64,000 nt of DNA from contig CM026395.1 of the NCBI GenBank assembly GCA_014843695.1, positions 53,344,496 through 53,408,495 of the forward strand. Direction: 5' to 3'. This DNA is from Archivesica marissinica (Eukaryota; Mollusca; Bivalvia; Venerida; Vesicomyidae). Both the position numbers and the translations under genes were made by a program. Below are positions 22,801 to 29,787 of the stretch, piece after piece. The notes under the pieces are model-generated. The model had not been told where the DNA came from. It made no database searches and saw only the letters and a list, made by a program, of their open reading frames with translations. Position 1 is the stretch's first letter. Every line of letters starts with the position of its first letter.

Positions 22801-24608
22801 AAGTTGACAAGGACTGATGCATGATATTTTATGGACAAATAAATTAATAAGAAAATTACATTTGGACCAGTTCATTTATCAAAATGGATCATTTTGTCTA
22901 AAAATAGTAATAGTTTATACAAATTTATTTTAGCTCGATTGCGAAACAAGTTCTTTCAACTTATATAAATCACTCTCGAGACCTCATTCCTGATGGAATC
23001 CATCGCCACGAGGGAGAGAAGAGGCAGCGTGGAATTTAAATGCCTTGCCTAAGGGCACAATCGTAATGGCTCCAGCGGGTAAAATAGTAATATTACTGGC
23101 AAAAAGTGCAGATCTTGATGAGATGACTGATCACTACCCGGTTCATCTGGATCTCTACATTTTGTAAGCTTATTTAGAGGTCTGTAGTGTTGAAAGGGTT
23201 AAATACCCCCACCCAATGCATGATATGGCCATAAAATCCAGTCCTGATGTAGCCTGCATAGGTGATTTATGCAACAATCTTACAAAATGGACAATGTCGT
23301 CATTGATTTTTATACAATAAAACCTGTTAAGCTAGATTTTTGTCACCAAAATATTTAGACTTCATTTTTAAAGTTAATGAATATTGTTGTCCATTTTGTA
23401 TGATTTTTGCTTGAAATTAAACTTGTTTTCTCGTTTTTTAGAATTATCAACCATTTTCAATATTTCATTAATCATTAACTTGCCGAATAAATTGGCAATA
23501 ATGTGCAAACAACATAGATCCAGATCATCCATTTCGCTTAACACCAGCAAATTATGATAACTCTTCAATATGAGGTAAGTTGTGACATGAAGAGAAATGT
23601 CACTTGATGTGGAGGGTGGCAGACCATGGCTGCTGTTTTTACTGGCAAACTCATGTCTCTAATGGCCTGATATGCATAAATAATAATTTGTCAGTACACT
23701 TTGTGAATAGAGACACCAGGTTGGAATTGCATTAGAACTGAATTAGCATAATGATATCTTCATCCATAGTATTTTTGAAGAAGAAAATGCTAAAAGGCTA
23801 TCAGGAGAATGACATATTTGAATTGAGTTTTATGGCATTGTGATATGCCTGTCACGTGACATTCCTGAGCAGACAATGAAATTTCTCATTTTACAAAACA
23901 AACACATATTTCTTTATATTTACCTTTATTTAAGAGCTTTTTAGGTACACATGAATGGGATTAATGAAAACATTTACATACTTTCGAAATAAAATGTGAA
24001 TATTTACCAGCTTTTTGCGCATTTTGCTCTTTGAAAAGTAATAGTGTAAACCCATAAAATATAGCACATATTTGTTTAGATCGATGACGTTATTCACGTT
24101 CCATAAGAAAACAAAATCACGTTAATAAGCAAACACCAGAAACGGGTGATGGAGGAAATCAGGGCCATTGGCGATAATAATAGTAACGTATCAAATGTAT
24201 GAACGACACCACAGGCACAAGACTTTTTTGGCCTATGGTCATATAGTATGTAATGTTTAGTTTTTTTGTTGGCCTATGGTCATATAGTAAGTAATGTTTA
24301 CTAAACATTTGTGTCTTATGCCTGTTAATGACAGTGTCAGTTTGGGTGTTTCAAAGGTAAGTCTGTTGAAAACTATTGGTGTACATATAATGGGACTGTA
24401 TGTTTACAATGGATGCCCTTGGAGATTTCAGTAGCGGCGTTTGACCAGTAAGACTAGAATACCTGTCGTATCCGACATCTATTATACTTGGAAGAAAACA
24501 ACACATAACCTGAATCCAATCCAAATAACTCATATGTAGTTTGTGCACAAATGGATTCATAATTTCTGGAACAATAAGAGATTCCTGACGGGGTATTTGA
24601 CGCTTCAT
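1792..24608 (-). CDS. LPCAT1: LPCAT1/2-like lysophosphatidylcholine acyltransferase, 5' half of gene (8 coding exons plus one alternative exon)
   Basis: The encoded enzyme re-acylates lysophosphatidylcholine with acyl-CoA in the ER/lipid-droplet membrane (Lands cycle; PAF and surfactant lipid in vertebrates). Exons on the minus strand: 24510-24608, 22412-22554, 12473-12693 or 10643-10863, 7636-7809, 5787-5845, 3178-3212, 2335-2389, 1792-1874. Every junction is GT-AG and every phase agrees; 289 codons plus 2 nt lie in the window. Visible landmarks in order are NPFVHKL near the N terminus, one hydrophobic membrane segment (about residues 34-65), the HX4D motif (about residue 124), EGTC (198-201), VPVQPV (about 219-224), TWTW and LTLCQF. 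These are acyltransferase (AGPAT-family) motifs in family order. The C-terminal EF-hand part and the stop codon are not present, so the gene continues beyond base 1. Exons 4-8 look closer to vertebrate LPCAT1 than LPCAT2 from memory of the family; the orthology call is inference. Confidence 0.9.
2041..2151. repeat. 34 bp degenerate repeats copying the LPCAT exon 8 acceptor region
   Basis: The core aactgtcaaatacaaa occurs at 1872-1887 over the true exon 8 acceptor and again near 2046, 2070 and 2106 in the upstream intron. Read on the minus strand each copy is a tttgtatttgacag-like 3' splice site; the copy near 2070 keeps the full cag|TTTTT context. Confidence 0.75.
2176..2355. repeat. 30 bp minisatellite containing LPCAT exon 7 end and donor, 6 copies
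   Basis: The minus-strand unit is aggttagaaatagag followed by gtaagtaacaatatg. Copies end at 2335, 2305, 2275, 2245 and two more decayed ones. Donor hexamers in order are gtaagt, ataaat, gtaagt, gtgagt, ataagt, ataagt. The frame stays open through all copies. Confidence 0.9.
2335..2389 (-). CDS. LPCAT1: LPCAT coding exon 7 (LTLCQF), donor inside a 30 bp minisatellite
   Basis: The acceptor is gattttcag|ATTTAAA and the proposed donor AAATAGAG|gtaagt at 2334. It is 1 nt plus 18 codons encoding FKLMWLTLCQFNTRLEIE, matching the family's LTLCQF....EIE block before FLPVY. The last 15 bases of the exon plus the donor form the start of a 30 bp tandem repeat that continues to about 2176. Copies ending at 2275 and 2245 keep a usable gtaagt or gtgagt in the same frame, so longer in-frame versions of this exon are possible. 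Confidence 0.85.
2402..2850. repeat. About 32 bp repeats (ggttggcttaaaatcaag type), LPCAT intron 6
   Basis: Alternating units based on atatcggttggcttaaaat, caagtcatgcaag and a variant with gacttacatataaattc. A composite unit of about 98-100 bp recurs at 2632, 2731 and 2830. No coding content. The intron remainder 2851-3177 shows nothing recognisable. Confidence 0.8.
3178..3212 (-). CDS. LPCAT1: LPCAT coding exon 6 (35 nt microexon)
   Basis: The acceptor is gtatttttag|GATACAA and the donor CCAGGAGT|gtaagta. It has 11 codons plus 2 nt and encodes DTITWTWDGPG, the TWTW element that follows RYPNKL in LPCAT1/2. Entry phase 0 matches the exit of exon 5, and the 2 nt left over are completed by the first base of exon 7. 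It was recognised by motif and phase only. Confidence 0.87.
3291..3650 (-). pseudogene. 3' fragment of a non-LTR retrotransposon
   Basis: A minus-strand frame at 3430-3630 gives ESEFHFLLICPKYTDLRHKY and later NLLTAESKELLLKLSIFIYF, the pattern seen at the C-terminal end of many invertebrate LINE polyproteins (HFL..CP.Y..LR.KY). It is followed on the minus strand by an A/T tail with aataca-type short repeats (3291-3320). The 5' part is missing. It lies in LPCAT intron 5. Family not determined. Confidence 0.55.
3925..4054. repeat. 130 bp foldback (inverted repeat)
   Basis: Inner arms of about 28 bp (ggtatcgacccaaggtaact.. against its complement) around a 10-bp spacer with ties to gatatc. Outer arms agaggttattac and gtaataacctct extend the palindrome to 3925-4054 with a short mismatch between. 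It could be a foldback MITE or a cruciform-forming palindrome. Confidence 0.85.
4203..4295 (-). mobile_element. SINE type C fragment
   Basis: The caccaacagctta..attattggtgg and gaccctgggtgccc blocks match the 3' part of the element at 8070-8880. It abuts the type A SINE that follows. Confidence 0.55.
4322..4582 (-). mobile_element. tRNA-derived SINE, type A
   Basis: The minus-strand head gcctctgtggtcgagtggtt has an A box (tggtcgagtggtt) and about 60 nt on a B box (ggttcgagccc), like a class II (Ser/Leu-like) tRNA. The body contains gaaaaagttggcagtttct and ends ggcgtaaaacccgaaatata. Other copies are at 29161, 46491 (interrupted) and 59999. It lies in LPCAT intron 5. The stretch 4583-5221 holds only degenerate ggtatgggt-type repeats. 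Confidence 0.8.
5222..5735. repeat. 22 bp minisatellite, about 22 copies
   Basis: The unit is gctgctcccaagctgccctcta with variants gcttctccc, gttgctcac and gctcccctcta. Pyrimidine-rich on the plus strand. It ends about 50 bp from the LPCAT exon 5 donor (intron side). Confidence 0.92.
5787..5845 (-). CDS. LPCAT1: LPCAT coding exon 5 (VPVQPV motif)
   Basis: A 59 nt exon, too short to stand out as an ORF. The acceptor is atattttgtag|GTGCATT and the donor AACAAACTA|gtaggt. It is 2 nt plus 19 codons and encodes AFHSGVPVQPVCLRYPNKL, the fourth acyltransferase motif and the RYPNK block. The family normally has a hydrophobic residue and Pro where this protein has His-Ser (AFHSG), an unusual substitution that would merit a check against transcript data. 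Confidence 0.88.
5998..6191. mobile_element. MITE with tacagtcaaacctgt inverted ends
   Basis: Terminal inverted repeats tacagtcaaacctgt and acaggtttgactgta enclose about 165 bp with repeated aaggccac motifs. A related element with the same ends lies at 13865-14046. The ta at both ends would fit a TA target site (Tc1/mariner-type), which is inference. Confidence 0.75.
6597..6960. mobile_element. piggyBac-type MITE (TTAA, CCCATTT ends) with SINE D insertion
   Basis: The left end ttaacccatttgattctggatac and right end gtatccagaatgaaatggg are inverted repeats. The left flank is ttaa, the right flank is mutated to ttta. An orientation-tagged SINE D fragment sits at about 6645-6750. The core pairs agccagatcagc with gatcaggctctatg. 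Related to 62229-62880. Confidence 0.75.
7225..7445 (+). mobile_element. tRNA-derived SINE, type E
   Basis: The B-box-like ggttcaatcctcgg is followed by ccggtttcctcccacatgaa and ends with gttgtaaaataaataaag. It is nearly the same as 36140-36352. It lies in LPCAT intron 4 near exon 4. Confidence 0.7.
7636..7809 (-). CDS. LPCAT1: LPCAT coding exon 4 (EGTC motif)
   Basis: The acceptor is aatatttcag|CATTGTTGG and the donor AAACTAG|gtagct. The 174 nt are 2 nt, 57 codons and 1 nt. It encodes LLAFTQPVLVQREDPNSR, then KWPQIIIFPEGTCTNRTC, the third acyltransferase motif and the best-conserved block of LPCAT1/2. The 2-nt entry phase fits the 1-nt exit of either exon 3 version (Thr from 3A, Ala from 3B). 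The open frame continues past the donor to a stop, but that tail is not LPCAT-like; part of it (gctgataagcaatagg) recurs at 32052. Confidence 0.9.
8070..8880 (-). mobile_element. tRNA-derived SINE, type C, with internally amplified 68 bp segment
   Basis: On the minus strand the head ggcctctgtggccgcataat, then aggtttgaatct (B box) and catttcatgtgaggaagcta, match the intact copy at 52418-52640. Its body segment is repeated about nine times (8131-8735) before the element's end caccaataacagctag...gtgcgac resumes at 8075-8130. It is a single SINE whose middle has become a minisatellite. Confidence 0.8.
8131..8735. repeat. 68 bp minisatellite inside SINE type C, about 9 copies
   Basis: The unit is gaccctgggtgccccaccg, tgcagtattgcaggcacag, and the remainder ending aaaccaccgacctac; period 68 bp measured between successive gggtgcccc. 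Overlapping minus-strand frames of 61-69 codons here are repeat artefacts. Confidence 0.92.
9292..9908. repeat. 44 bp minisatellite, about 14 copies
   Basis: The unit is catagtttctgaatgcccct, tgcctgctgcaacatcaagt, caag, with a few truncated copies; it decays into atacatgctgtaccaagtcatg repeats up to 10095. It lies in the LPCAT intron between exons 3B and 4. Confidence 0.9.
10255..10642. repeat. Pyrimidine-rich repeats that carry copies of the exon 3B donor
   Basis: ctccct/ctctct tracts alternate with gattatattacctaaacagt, tgctaagtacctgatat. The latter, reversed, is the exon 3B end and donor (atatcag|gtacttagc). A full second copy lies at about 10473-10511 and a shorter one at about 10375-10400. 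Confidence 0.8.
10643..10863 (-). CDS. LPCAT1: LPCAT coding exon 3B (HSSFFD version), candidate mutually exclusive alternative to 3A
   Basis: The acceptor is ttttttattcccag|AATCTTC and the donor GATATCAG|gactt-type (gtactt). It is 221 nt, the same length and phases as 3A. It encodes GLGRLMVFCLGFQNVKVAG, then CVAPHSSFFDVV with HX4D intact, and ends AENGKLLLIS. It is about one third identical to 3A, and HSSFFD with a following 'GFPS.(I/V)S..EN' pattern looks more like vertebrate LPCAT2. Using both copies, or neither, would break the frame, so one must be chosen. There is no stop or lesion in it, so it is probably functional. The last nine bases of the exon and its donor recur in the downstream repeats at about 10.4-10.5 kb. 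Confidence 0.82.
10864..12472. other. Intron between LPCAT exons 3A and 3B
   Basis: About 1.6 kb with no array, no SINE and no ORF of note; by local standards it is unusually clean. It contains a C-run at 11930-11938 and a cctcactgctacccacactg-type short repeat near 11310. Absence of repeats between the two alternative exons may reflect constraint on their spacing, but that is speculation. Confidence 0.6.
12473..12693 (-). CDS. LPCAT1: LPCAT coding exon 3A (HSSYFD version)
   Basis: The acceptor is tttctttctag|CTACATT and the donor TTTGGAA|gtacgg. The 221 nt consist of 1 nt finishing the split codon, 73 codons and 1 nt. It encodes LGRCVFISSGFHRITVKG, then APHSSYFDAL with the catalytic His and Asp spaced H-X4-D, and ends ENGCLPIFG. 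The Y in HSSYFD is the form seen in vertebrate LPCAT1. Its first nt completes Asn after WR, and its last nt plus the first two of exon 4 give Thr. Exon 3B is a second copy of the same protein segment 1.6 kb downstream in the gene. Confidence 0.88.
12820..12983. mobile_element. MITE with tagcctggg ends
   Basis: The ends tagcctgggtgccagtctgt and cgacgcctgttcccaggc are imperfect inverted repeats. The same element lies reversed at 27003-27149. It sits just upstream of exon 3A. Confidence 0.65.
13480..13612 (-). mobile_element. SINE type C fragment
   Basis: Contains ggtagaaccaccgacctt and agctggatagcttcctcacatg blocks of type C. The stretch 12984-13479 shows nothing recognisable, and 13613-13864 holds a short open frame that I do not recognise. 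Confidence 0.5.
13865..14046. mobile_element. MITE with tacagtcaaacctgt inverted ends
   Basis: Same 15-bp ends as 5998-6191, with internal ttaagcagcca repeats in place of aaggccac. Confidence 0.75.
14312..14626. mobile_element. MITE with tagtgaaac..gtttcacta ends
   Basis: The left end tagtgaaactcctgtaaac and right end gaggggtttcactgta are inverted. The internal gaggggtttc and ggtttagaggg motifs match 32150-32845. Confidence 0.6.
14823..21590. repeat. 32 bp satellite array, about 210 copies, stop-free on plus strand
   Basis: The unit is ccccactcactgtcatgtgt plus gcatgtgtctgt. Three units are 96 nt, so each forward frame reads the array in a 32-residue cycle and none of the cycles contains a stop; one frame stays open for 2253 codons (14833-21594). 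Larger duplications exist: 15191-15750 recurs 1810 bp later, and 19080-19430 recurs about 353 bp later. A (gtt)n/(gt)n patch lies at 18165-18290. It fills the LPCAT intron 2, antisense to the gene. There is no start context, no codon structure and no splice continuity, so it is called satellite, not gene. Confidence 0.93.
21571..21645. repeat. 24 bp tail repeats of the 32 bp array
   Basis: ggctgtcatgttttagagat three times, where the array breaks down into unique sequence. 21646-22411 holds no recognisable gene; a tttcatccaaattggccaag stretch looks like old dispersed repeat. Confidence 0.7.
22412..22554 (-). CDS. LPCAT1: LPCAT coding exon 2 (membrane segment)
   Basis: The acceptor is ttgtttcag|GTTGCT and the donor GGAGAAA|gtaagt. 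The 143 nt start in phase 0 and leave 2 nt of a Lys/Asn codon. The protein has a hydrophobic stretch (VTIAPIRLLLACVCLLLTW) followed by WPLAAL and a charged segment ending SGWRK. This is the single N-terminal membrane anchor of LPCAT1/2 and the conserved GWR(R/K) element that precedes the acyltransferase domain. Confidence 0.88.
22784..23202. mobile_element. piggyBac-type MITE (TTAA flanks) with nested SINE D
   Basis: ttaacccattcaacac at the left and gtgttgaaagggttaa at the right: inverted ends beginning CCC inside an intact TTAA duplication, the hallmark of piggyBac-family elements. A SINE D copy (about 22911-23095) is inserted in it. It lies in LPCAT intron 1; the remainder of that intron (23203-24509) shows nothing besides the E-box noted. 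Confidence 0.75.
23851..23860. promoter_or_regulatory. Second gtcacgtgac palindrome, LPCAT intron 1
   Basis: An exact second copy of the 10-bp E-box palindrome found in the proximal promoter, about 650 bp inside intron 1. Two perfect copies flanking exon 1 within 0.9 kb is more than chance predicts for a 10-mer, but no binding is shown. Confidence 0.3.
24510..24608 (-). CDS. LPCAT1: LPCAT coding exon 1 (start codon exon)
   Basis: It encodes 33 residues from ATG at 24608 to a phase-0 donor (ATTCAG|gttatg). An in-frame TAA lies five codons upstream, which supports this ATG; a second in-frame ATG (MNPFVHKL) lies 16 codons in. The NPFVHKL block matches the conserved N-terminal element of LPCAT1/2, and the split after Gln, followed by VA-IM in the next exon, matches the family. 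Confidence 0.85.
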
Positions 24609-24689
24609 TGTGTTCTTATTTTAGTCGATGACATAACTGTAACTGATATATACGTCTAATCTTTTGTTGACAGTGTTTTTTTTCTGCAT

Positions 24690-24730
24690 ACACCGGTCAC
24701 GTGACAAAGTTACGTCAGATATATAAATCT
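24690..24730 (-). promoter_or_regulatory. Candidate LPCAT promoter-proximal motifs
   Basis: About 90-120 bp upstream of the LPCAT ATG sit, reading towards the gene, a TATA-like stretch (atttatat, 24721-24728), a CRE-like tgacgtaa (24710-24717) and a perfect 10-bp palindrome gtcacgtgac (24696-24705). The palindrome is the CLEAR/USF type of E-box bound by TFEB/MiT and USF factors. The motifs are seen directly; their function is inferred. The transcription start is unknown. Confidence 0.4.
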
Positions 24731-24756
24731 GCCCTATCTGAAAATTATACCAAAAA

Positions 24757-24978
24757 TAGCTGGTAATCCAGAGATCGCAGGTTCGACCCCCCCCCCCCCC
24801 GTCTGACCCTAATAAAGGCCTCGTGTCGGTGCTTTACACCGTGCACGTAAAAGAACCAGAGGAGATTCTGGAATGGGTCTCTGTCTGTATCATGCACTAT
24901 CCTCCAAAATCTAAAATAACTAATCTCTTCAGGAGGCGTCGCTTATATGGGCAACCGGTAGCGACGATAAATAAGCAC
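24757..24978 (+). mobile_element. tRNA-Thr-like SINE, type B (head truncated)
   Basis: Begins in the anticodon arm (gctggtaatccagagatcgc), has the B box ggttcgacccc, then the body gtgctttacaccgtgcacgt and caggaggcgtcgct..gggcaaccgg. It begins about 150 bp upstream of the LPCAT start codon, so it may form part of the promoter flank. Confidence 0.75.
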
Positions 24979-26034
24979 CTGCCATATCTCTTTCTCGTTA
25001 GCGCGAACGTAAAAATTTCAATTGTTTGTTTACATTTGCAGAGGTCATTCAGTGCACATTCCTGAGCGCTCGTTTTTCTTTGCTCAGGGGCACCTGCTTT
25101 TAATTTTCGTAGCAATATCTTTATTGATATTTATTAGTACAACCCTCAACGGGCAACGCAGTCTATATGTTGCAGGTTTGACTATGTGCTACTAGGGATC
25201 TTGGGATATATGAAGGACACACCTATGAGCTGTTGATTTTCTTCTGACAGACAGGGCCCTTCTAACTTCTTACTACTGTGTTTAATCTATCTCTCTACCT
25301 TATGCAACCCATTATAAATCACCTACTCTAAATACATTTTGGTGATGGGGTATGCTGATATAAAAATATACCCGAAGATCCCTAATTAAGGTCAAACCTC
25401 TCTCTATATTATGTATCTGCTGTTATGGCTAAACTAGTTATTTTTTTATATGTTGTTATTTGGATCAATCAGAGCTCCGTGCATATATCTCATTGGTCCA
25501 CTCCTTCTAATTTCTTGTTCATTTTGTTTAGGACACACATTTCAAAAATCTAGTGTGTGTCCTTGTTATCTTCTACACGGGTTTGAATGCTACTTAGAAT
25601 CAAATATTTGCACGGTTTTTATCTCACCAAGGACATACGGTATAAATCGGCTATAGAACGGACTAACAAACAATTTACTAACCAACTTATGTCTAAATCT
25701 TCTTAGAATTAGTAATTGCACCGGGTAATTTGTTCACCCGGTCTACCTCCGACCCCCGTTGGTACACACTCGTGTGCGAGCGGGGTGGGAGATATGAAAA
25801 CCGAACACACTCTGAGATTATTGCAACCCACATAGCCCTCTAAACACCATAGCATTGTAATTGTATTAGTTTATTAACTATCTATTTGTCTCCCGCTAAT
25901 GTCGAACCCCTCGAGGTTCTTTGAATCATCTTAGCTTATTTAGTCGCCCAAATGCATTTATGCGGTGGCGACTTTAAATAAATTTATATAGTAAGTAAGA
26001 TAAATAAACAGAAAAACACACAATTACACCAATA

Positions 26035-26205
26035 AAATGACTAATCTCTTCAGGAGGCGTCGCTCATATGGGCAACCGGTAACGACTATAAATAAACGTG
26101 CGTGCGTGCTGCGTGTTTTACGTTTATTTAGGATAGTGCAATGATACAGACAGAGACCCATTCCCGAGTCTCCTCTGGTTCTTTCATCTGCAATATTCGT
26201 TGTTA
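26035..26205. mobile_element. Rearranged SINE type B pieces
   Basis: The caggaggcgtcgctcatatg block is followed by the complement-orientation ggatagtgcaatgatacagacagagaccc block, i.e. two parts of the same SINE joined head to head. The intergenic stretch 24979-26034 shows nothing else recognisable. Confidence 0.6.
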
Positions 26206-27002
26206 ATTGTATACCAATCTTGTTATGATGTCTGCATGTGCATATAATACCGTTATGGTTGGGTGATTTTTACCAGCATATGTGTCTGTCTTTTTGTCGA
26301 GTTGACATTGTCCGCACTTCGTCTCCAAAAGCCATCGTCGGATTTTCACCAATGTTGGCATACAGGACATGTTGTATTATGGATATTGCATTAGTTAGCG
26401 AGCTTGAATATACTAATAATAAATACTAATATACTAATAATAAATATTGCTAGCCATGTCCAGTCAGCCTATATGACATACCAATACTGGGAATATATAC
26501 CATTGCTTTAATGTATGGTCAGGTCACGTGGACAGAAAAAGCTATCGTGATATAGGATGTCATTAAATCCGTGTAGGTTAGCATCATTATATCCTTGAAG
26601 GGCATAATGTGATGTGCGGGAAAGGGATACAGTTCTCCTATACAGGGAATTATTCTTTTGTGGATTTACGGCCATTTGAACATTTTTAGCACACAGTTTG
26701 TTAGCATTTCAATTCCAAAATCCATTGTATGTTTTTAAGGAAAATATGCAATGTTTTGATTCTCCCCAACGTTGTGCACATTCAGGTTCGGAATTTCAAA
26801 TGGAGACCATCAATAAGATACTACTATATACTTCATAATACAAGTCCATCTTGTAACATTTAGCCTTAGTATGTATACATGTATACGTGTAGTTCTTTTT
26901 GTAACACTATATGTCTCACTTAATGAGATTCTTAAAAACTATCCCTGACACCCCCCAGTCATGCTCAGCAATGAGTGTTAGGAGTAGTATGTATATATAC
27001 TA

Positions 27003-27149
27003 GTAGCCTGGGAACAGGCGTCGATATATGTTGCCTGGTCAGTCAAATAAATATATTTTAACACCATGACTATTAATTGGGCCGTATTGAGTTTCTGTCA
27101 TTTTGCCAGAAGTTAAAAAGTGAATAATCGACAGATTGGAACCCAGGCT
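27003..27149. mobile_element. MITE with tagcctggg ends
   Basis: Ends tagcctgggaacaggcgtcg and gattggaacccaggcta. Inverse orientation copy of 12820-12983. Confidence 0.65.
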
Positions 27150-27235
27150 AATGTACTAGATATGACTTACTATTGCAATGACCTCATGTGTTTCACTTCC
27201 ATGCTTTCATTACTCCTCTGAAGTAACAATGAGTG

Positions 27236-27303
27236 TATGTATGGTATGGTATGGTATGGTATGGTATGGTACGGTACGGTATGTATGTATGTATGTATGT
27301 ATT
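27236..27303. repeat. tatgg / tatg microsatellite
   Basis: Pure atggt units followed by tatg units. Short in-frame ORFs over it are artefacts. Confidence 0.9.
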
Positions 27304-27880
27304 TTGTACAATATTGCATGCATCTTGAATCAATATATATATGCCATTACGTCTTTAAATTATTATTTATGTATGACCCTATTACAGTTACAATATACAC
27401 TTGTCATGACTATGCATAGATGCCTATACATTTCAGTTAAAGTCAATCAGTACATTGCATATGAATTGCTGAAACTGTTTTGTTTAAGGCCCGAGCTACA
27501 TAAGTAGTGCTTATACATTTTACACATTGTACATGCTGATGTAAAGGTTTAATGAAATAATTTAAAGTACCTATTCTAAATCTATATATTATTATGCAAT
27601 GCACCACCGAATTAATACTTGAATTGATTTTTGTATAGTTAACACCTTCTCCGCATGACTATGCATATTTTGGGTGTTGTATGAAACTATGAGCATTACG
27701 GTTTGAGTACACTGTTCATGAGAGTTATAAATATTTCTGCCATTGATTGTATGCATTGTCACTGTGTTATTGTCATCTTGTTGCGTCACTGTATACTGTA
27801 TAATATATATGTTTATGTTTGTTGTATGTTCTCATGGGCCTCTGGCTTATTGAATTTGAAAAATAAACTATCTATCTATC

Positions 27881-28204
<324 letters not shown>

Positions 28205-28212
28205 TCCATTAC

Positions 28213-28372
28213 TGTCAAACCCCTTGCGGGGACCTATTCATGTTTTCCTGGGCAGTACTAAGCAATGTGTGTGAGGTGCCTTGCTCAATGACACTACATA
28301 CGTGGCCTTACCGAGTATCGAACCCGACGCTCTACCACTGGACCACGGACGCCACACAGTGAGGAGACATAA
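28213..28372 (-). mobile_element. tRNA-derived SINE, type F
   Basis: The minus-strand head ggcgtccgtggtccagtggt agagcg and B box gggttcgatactcgg are followed by a body containing aaggcacctcacacacattg. A second copy (29085-29480) is split by a type A SINE. Confidence 0.65.
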
Positions 28373-29084
28373 GTCTTTTCATACACAATTTATAGTTCTC
28401 TTGACTGAATATATATATATTGCAATGTATGGCATACACATGGTCATTACAATGAGTCCTTACAATGAATGTACAATAGAACGAACGACCATCATAGTCG
28501 GTTTATGAATAGCGTTGATTGGATATTCCGCAGAACATCTCTTCCGATTTATAAATAGGGCCGATTGGATATTCTTGCAGAACATCCTAGATAAATGTTT
28601 AACCAATCAAATTCGTTTCTATCATTCAACTCCACATCAGCGCGAAATGTAAACAAAATAACAGATTGTAAGCATGTATTCAATATTTGTTATTGTCCTG
28701 CGTAATAATTTACATTAAAACTATACTGGGATTTAATTAAAAAAGCAGTAGAATTCAACAAAACTACAATTTGAAAGGTATCGCTATAATAACTCTTGTC
28801 AGGATGAACATTTTGTTCTGATTCGTCCCATGGTTGTTTCGAACCTATCCAGGCCAAACAAATTTATGTAGAGGTCTTATTTATAGGACTATTTCGAACC
28901 CTAAATCTATATAATATCATTATGTTTCTGTATTGTCCATTGTGGCCTGTATTACCGATAATCATCACTGATTGTGTGAGAGTAAAACGTTGATGTCAAT
29001 ATAAATGAATATATTATCAGTTATTCAGTATACTGCCATCTCGTGTTCATGATGATGGCCGACATTCTCGAGGTATGGTATTAT

Positions 29085-29480
29085 GTTCCATAATGTCGAC
29101 CCACTTGCAGGGTCCCCACCTGGGCTATATATGTTTTCCTGTTTAGACTTATTTATGTTATATTTCGGGTTTTACGCCTGCATCAGCACCATTTCGTGCT
29201 ATAACGCCGGCGGGCAGTTTACTTAACAACACCTTTCCTGGGCAGGCTCCAGTGGTTAACCAGTACTTGGGTGCACCAACCCCGTAAGAAACTGCCAACT
29301 TTTTCATATAAAGAGACACGGTCTGATCGGGGCTCGAACCCGTGACCATCAGTGATGATAGATTACAGTGGTATACAAGTCAGCGACCTTAACCACTCGA
29401 CCACGGAGGCGGACATTTAGACTTAGCTTACTTAATCGGTTAACCAGTACTAAACAATGTGTGTGAGGTGTCTTGCTCAA
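29085..29480 (-). mobile_element. SINE type F split by SINE type A (29161-29414)
   Basis: The inner type A copy runs from tatttcgggt at 29161 to ccacggaggcggac at 29414 and is bracketed by a tttagactta duplication (29142 and 29416). The outer type F body continues on the right with aaacaatgtgtgtgaggtgt. Immediately upstream of the CENPL start-codon exon. 28373-29084 shows nothing recognisable. Confidence 0.7.
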
Positions 29481-29654
29481 AAATGTGTTATAAAAACGAG
29501 TTAAAATAAATTTGTGTAAAATATAGCCCTGATATATTTATTTGGCTGAATGCCACTCAGTAATCCGTGATCGTAGACACTGCTGGGATGTATAATGATG
29601 GCTGTAATTCTGTGTGAATATTTATAAATTTTAGTGTTTTCCTATTTTATGCAG

Positions 29655-29787
29655 ATAATGACTGAAAGTGCTACACATACTCCAGTCACGAGGGTGTGGT
29701 CAACTCACCATCGTAACAGTATCCTTAGAACTGTGGCAAATGGTACACCATTCAGGACACCGAATACAAGACGATTTGGGCCTTTAG
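29655..29787 (+). CDS. CENPL: CENPL exon with start codon (coding exon 1)
   Basis: The acceptor is tattttatgcag|ATAATG, so three bases of 5' UTR precede the ATG at 29658; a non-coding first exon must lie upstream and was not located. It encodes 43 residues, basic and Thr/Pro-rich (TPVTRVWSTHHRNS, TPFRTPNTRRFGPL), resembling the unstructured CENP-L N terminus. The donor CCTTTAG|gtagcc leaves 1 nt. Confidence 0.75.
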
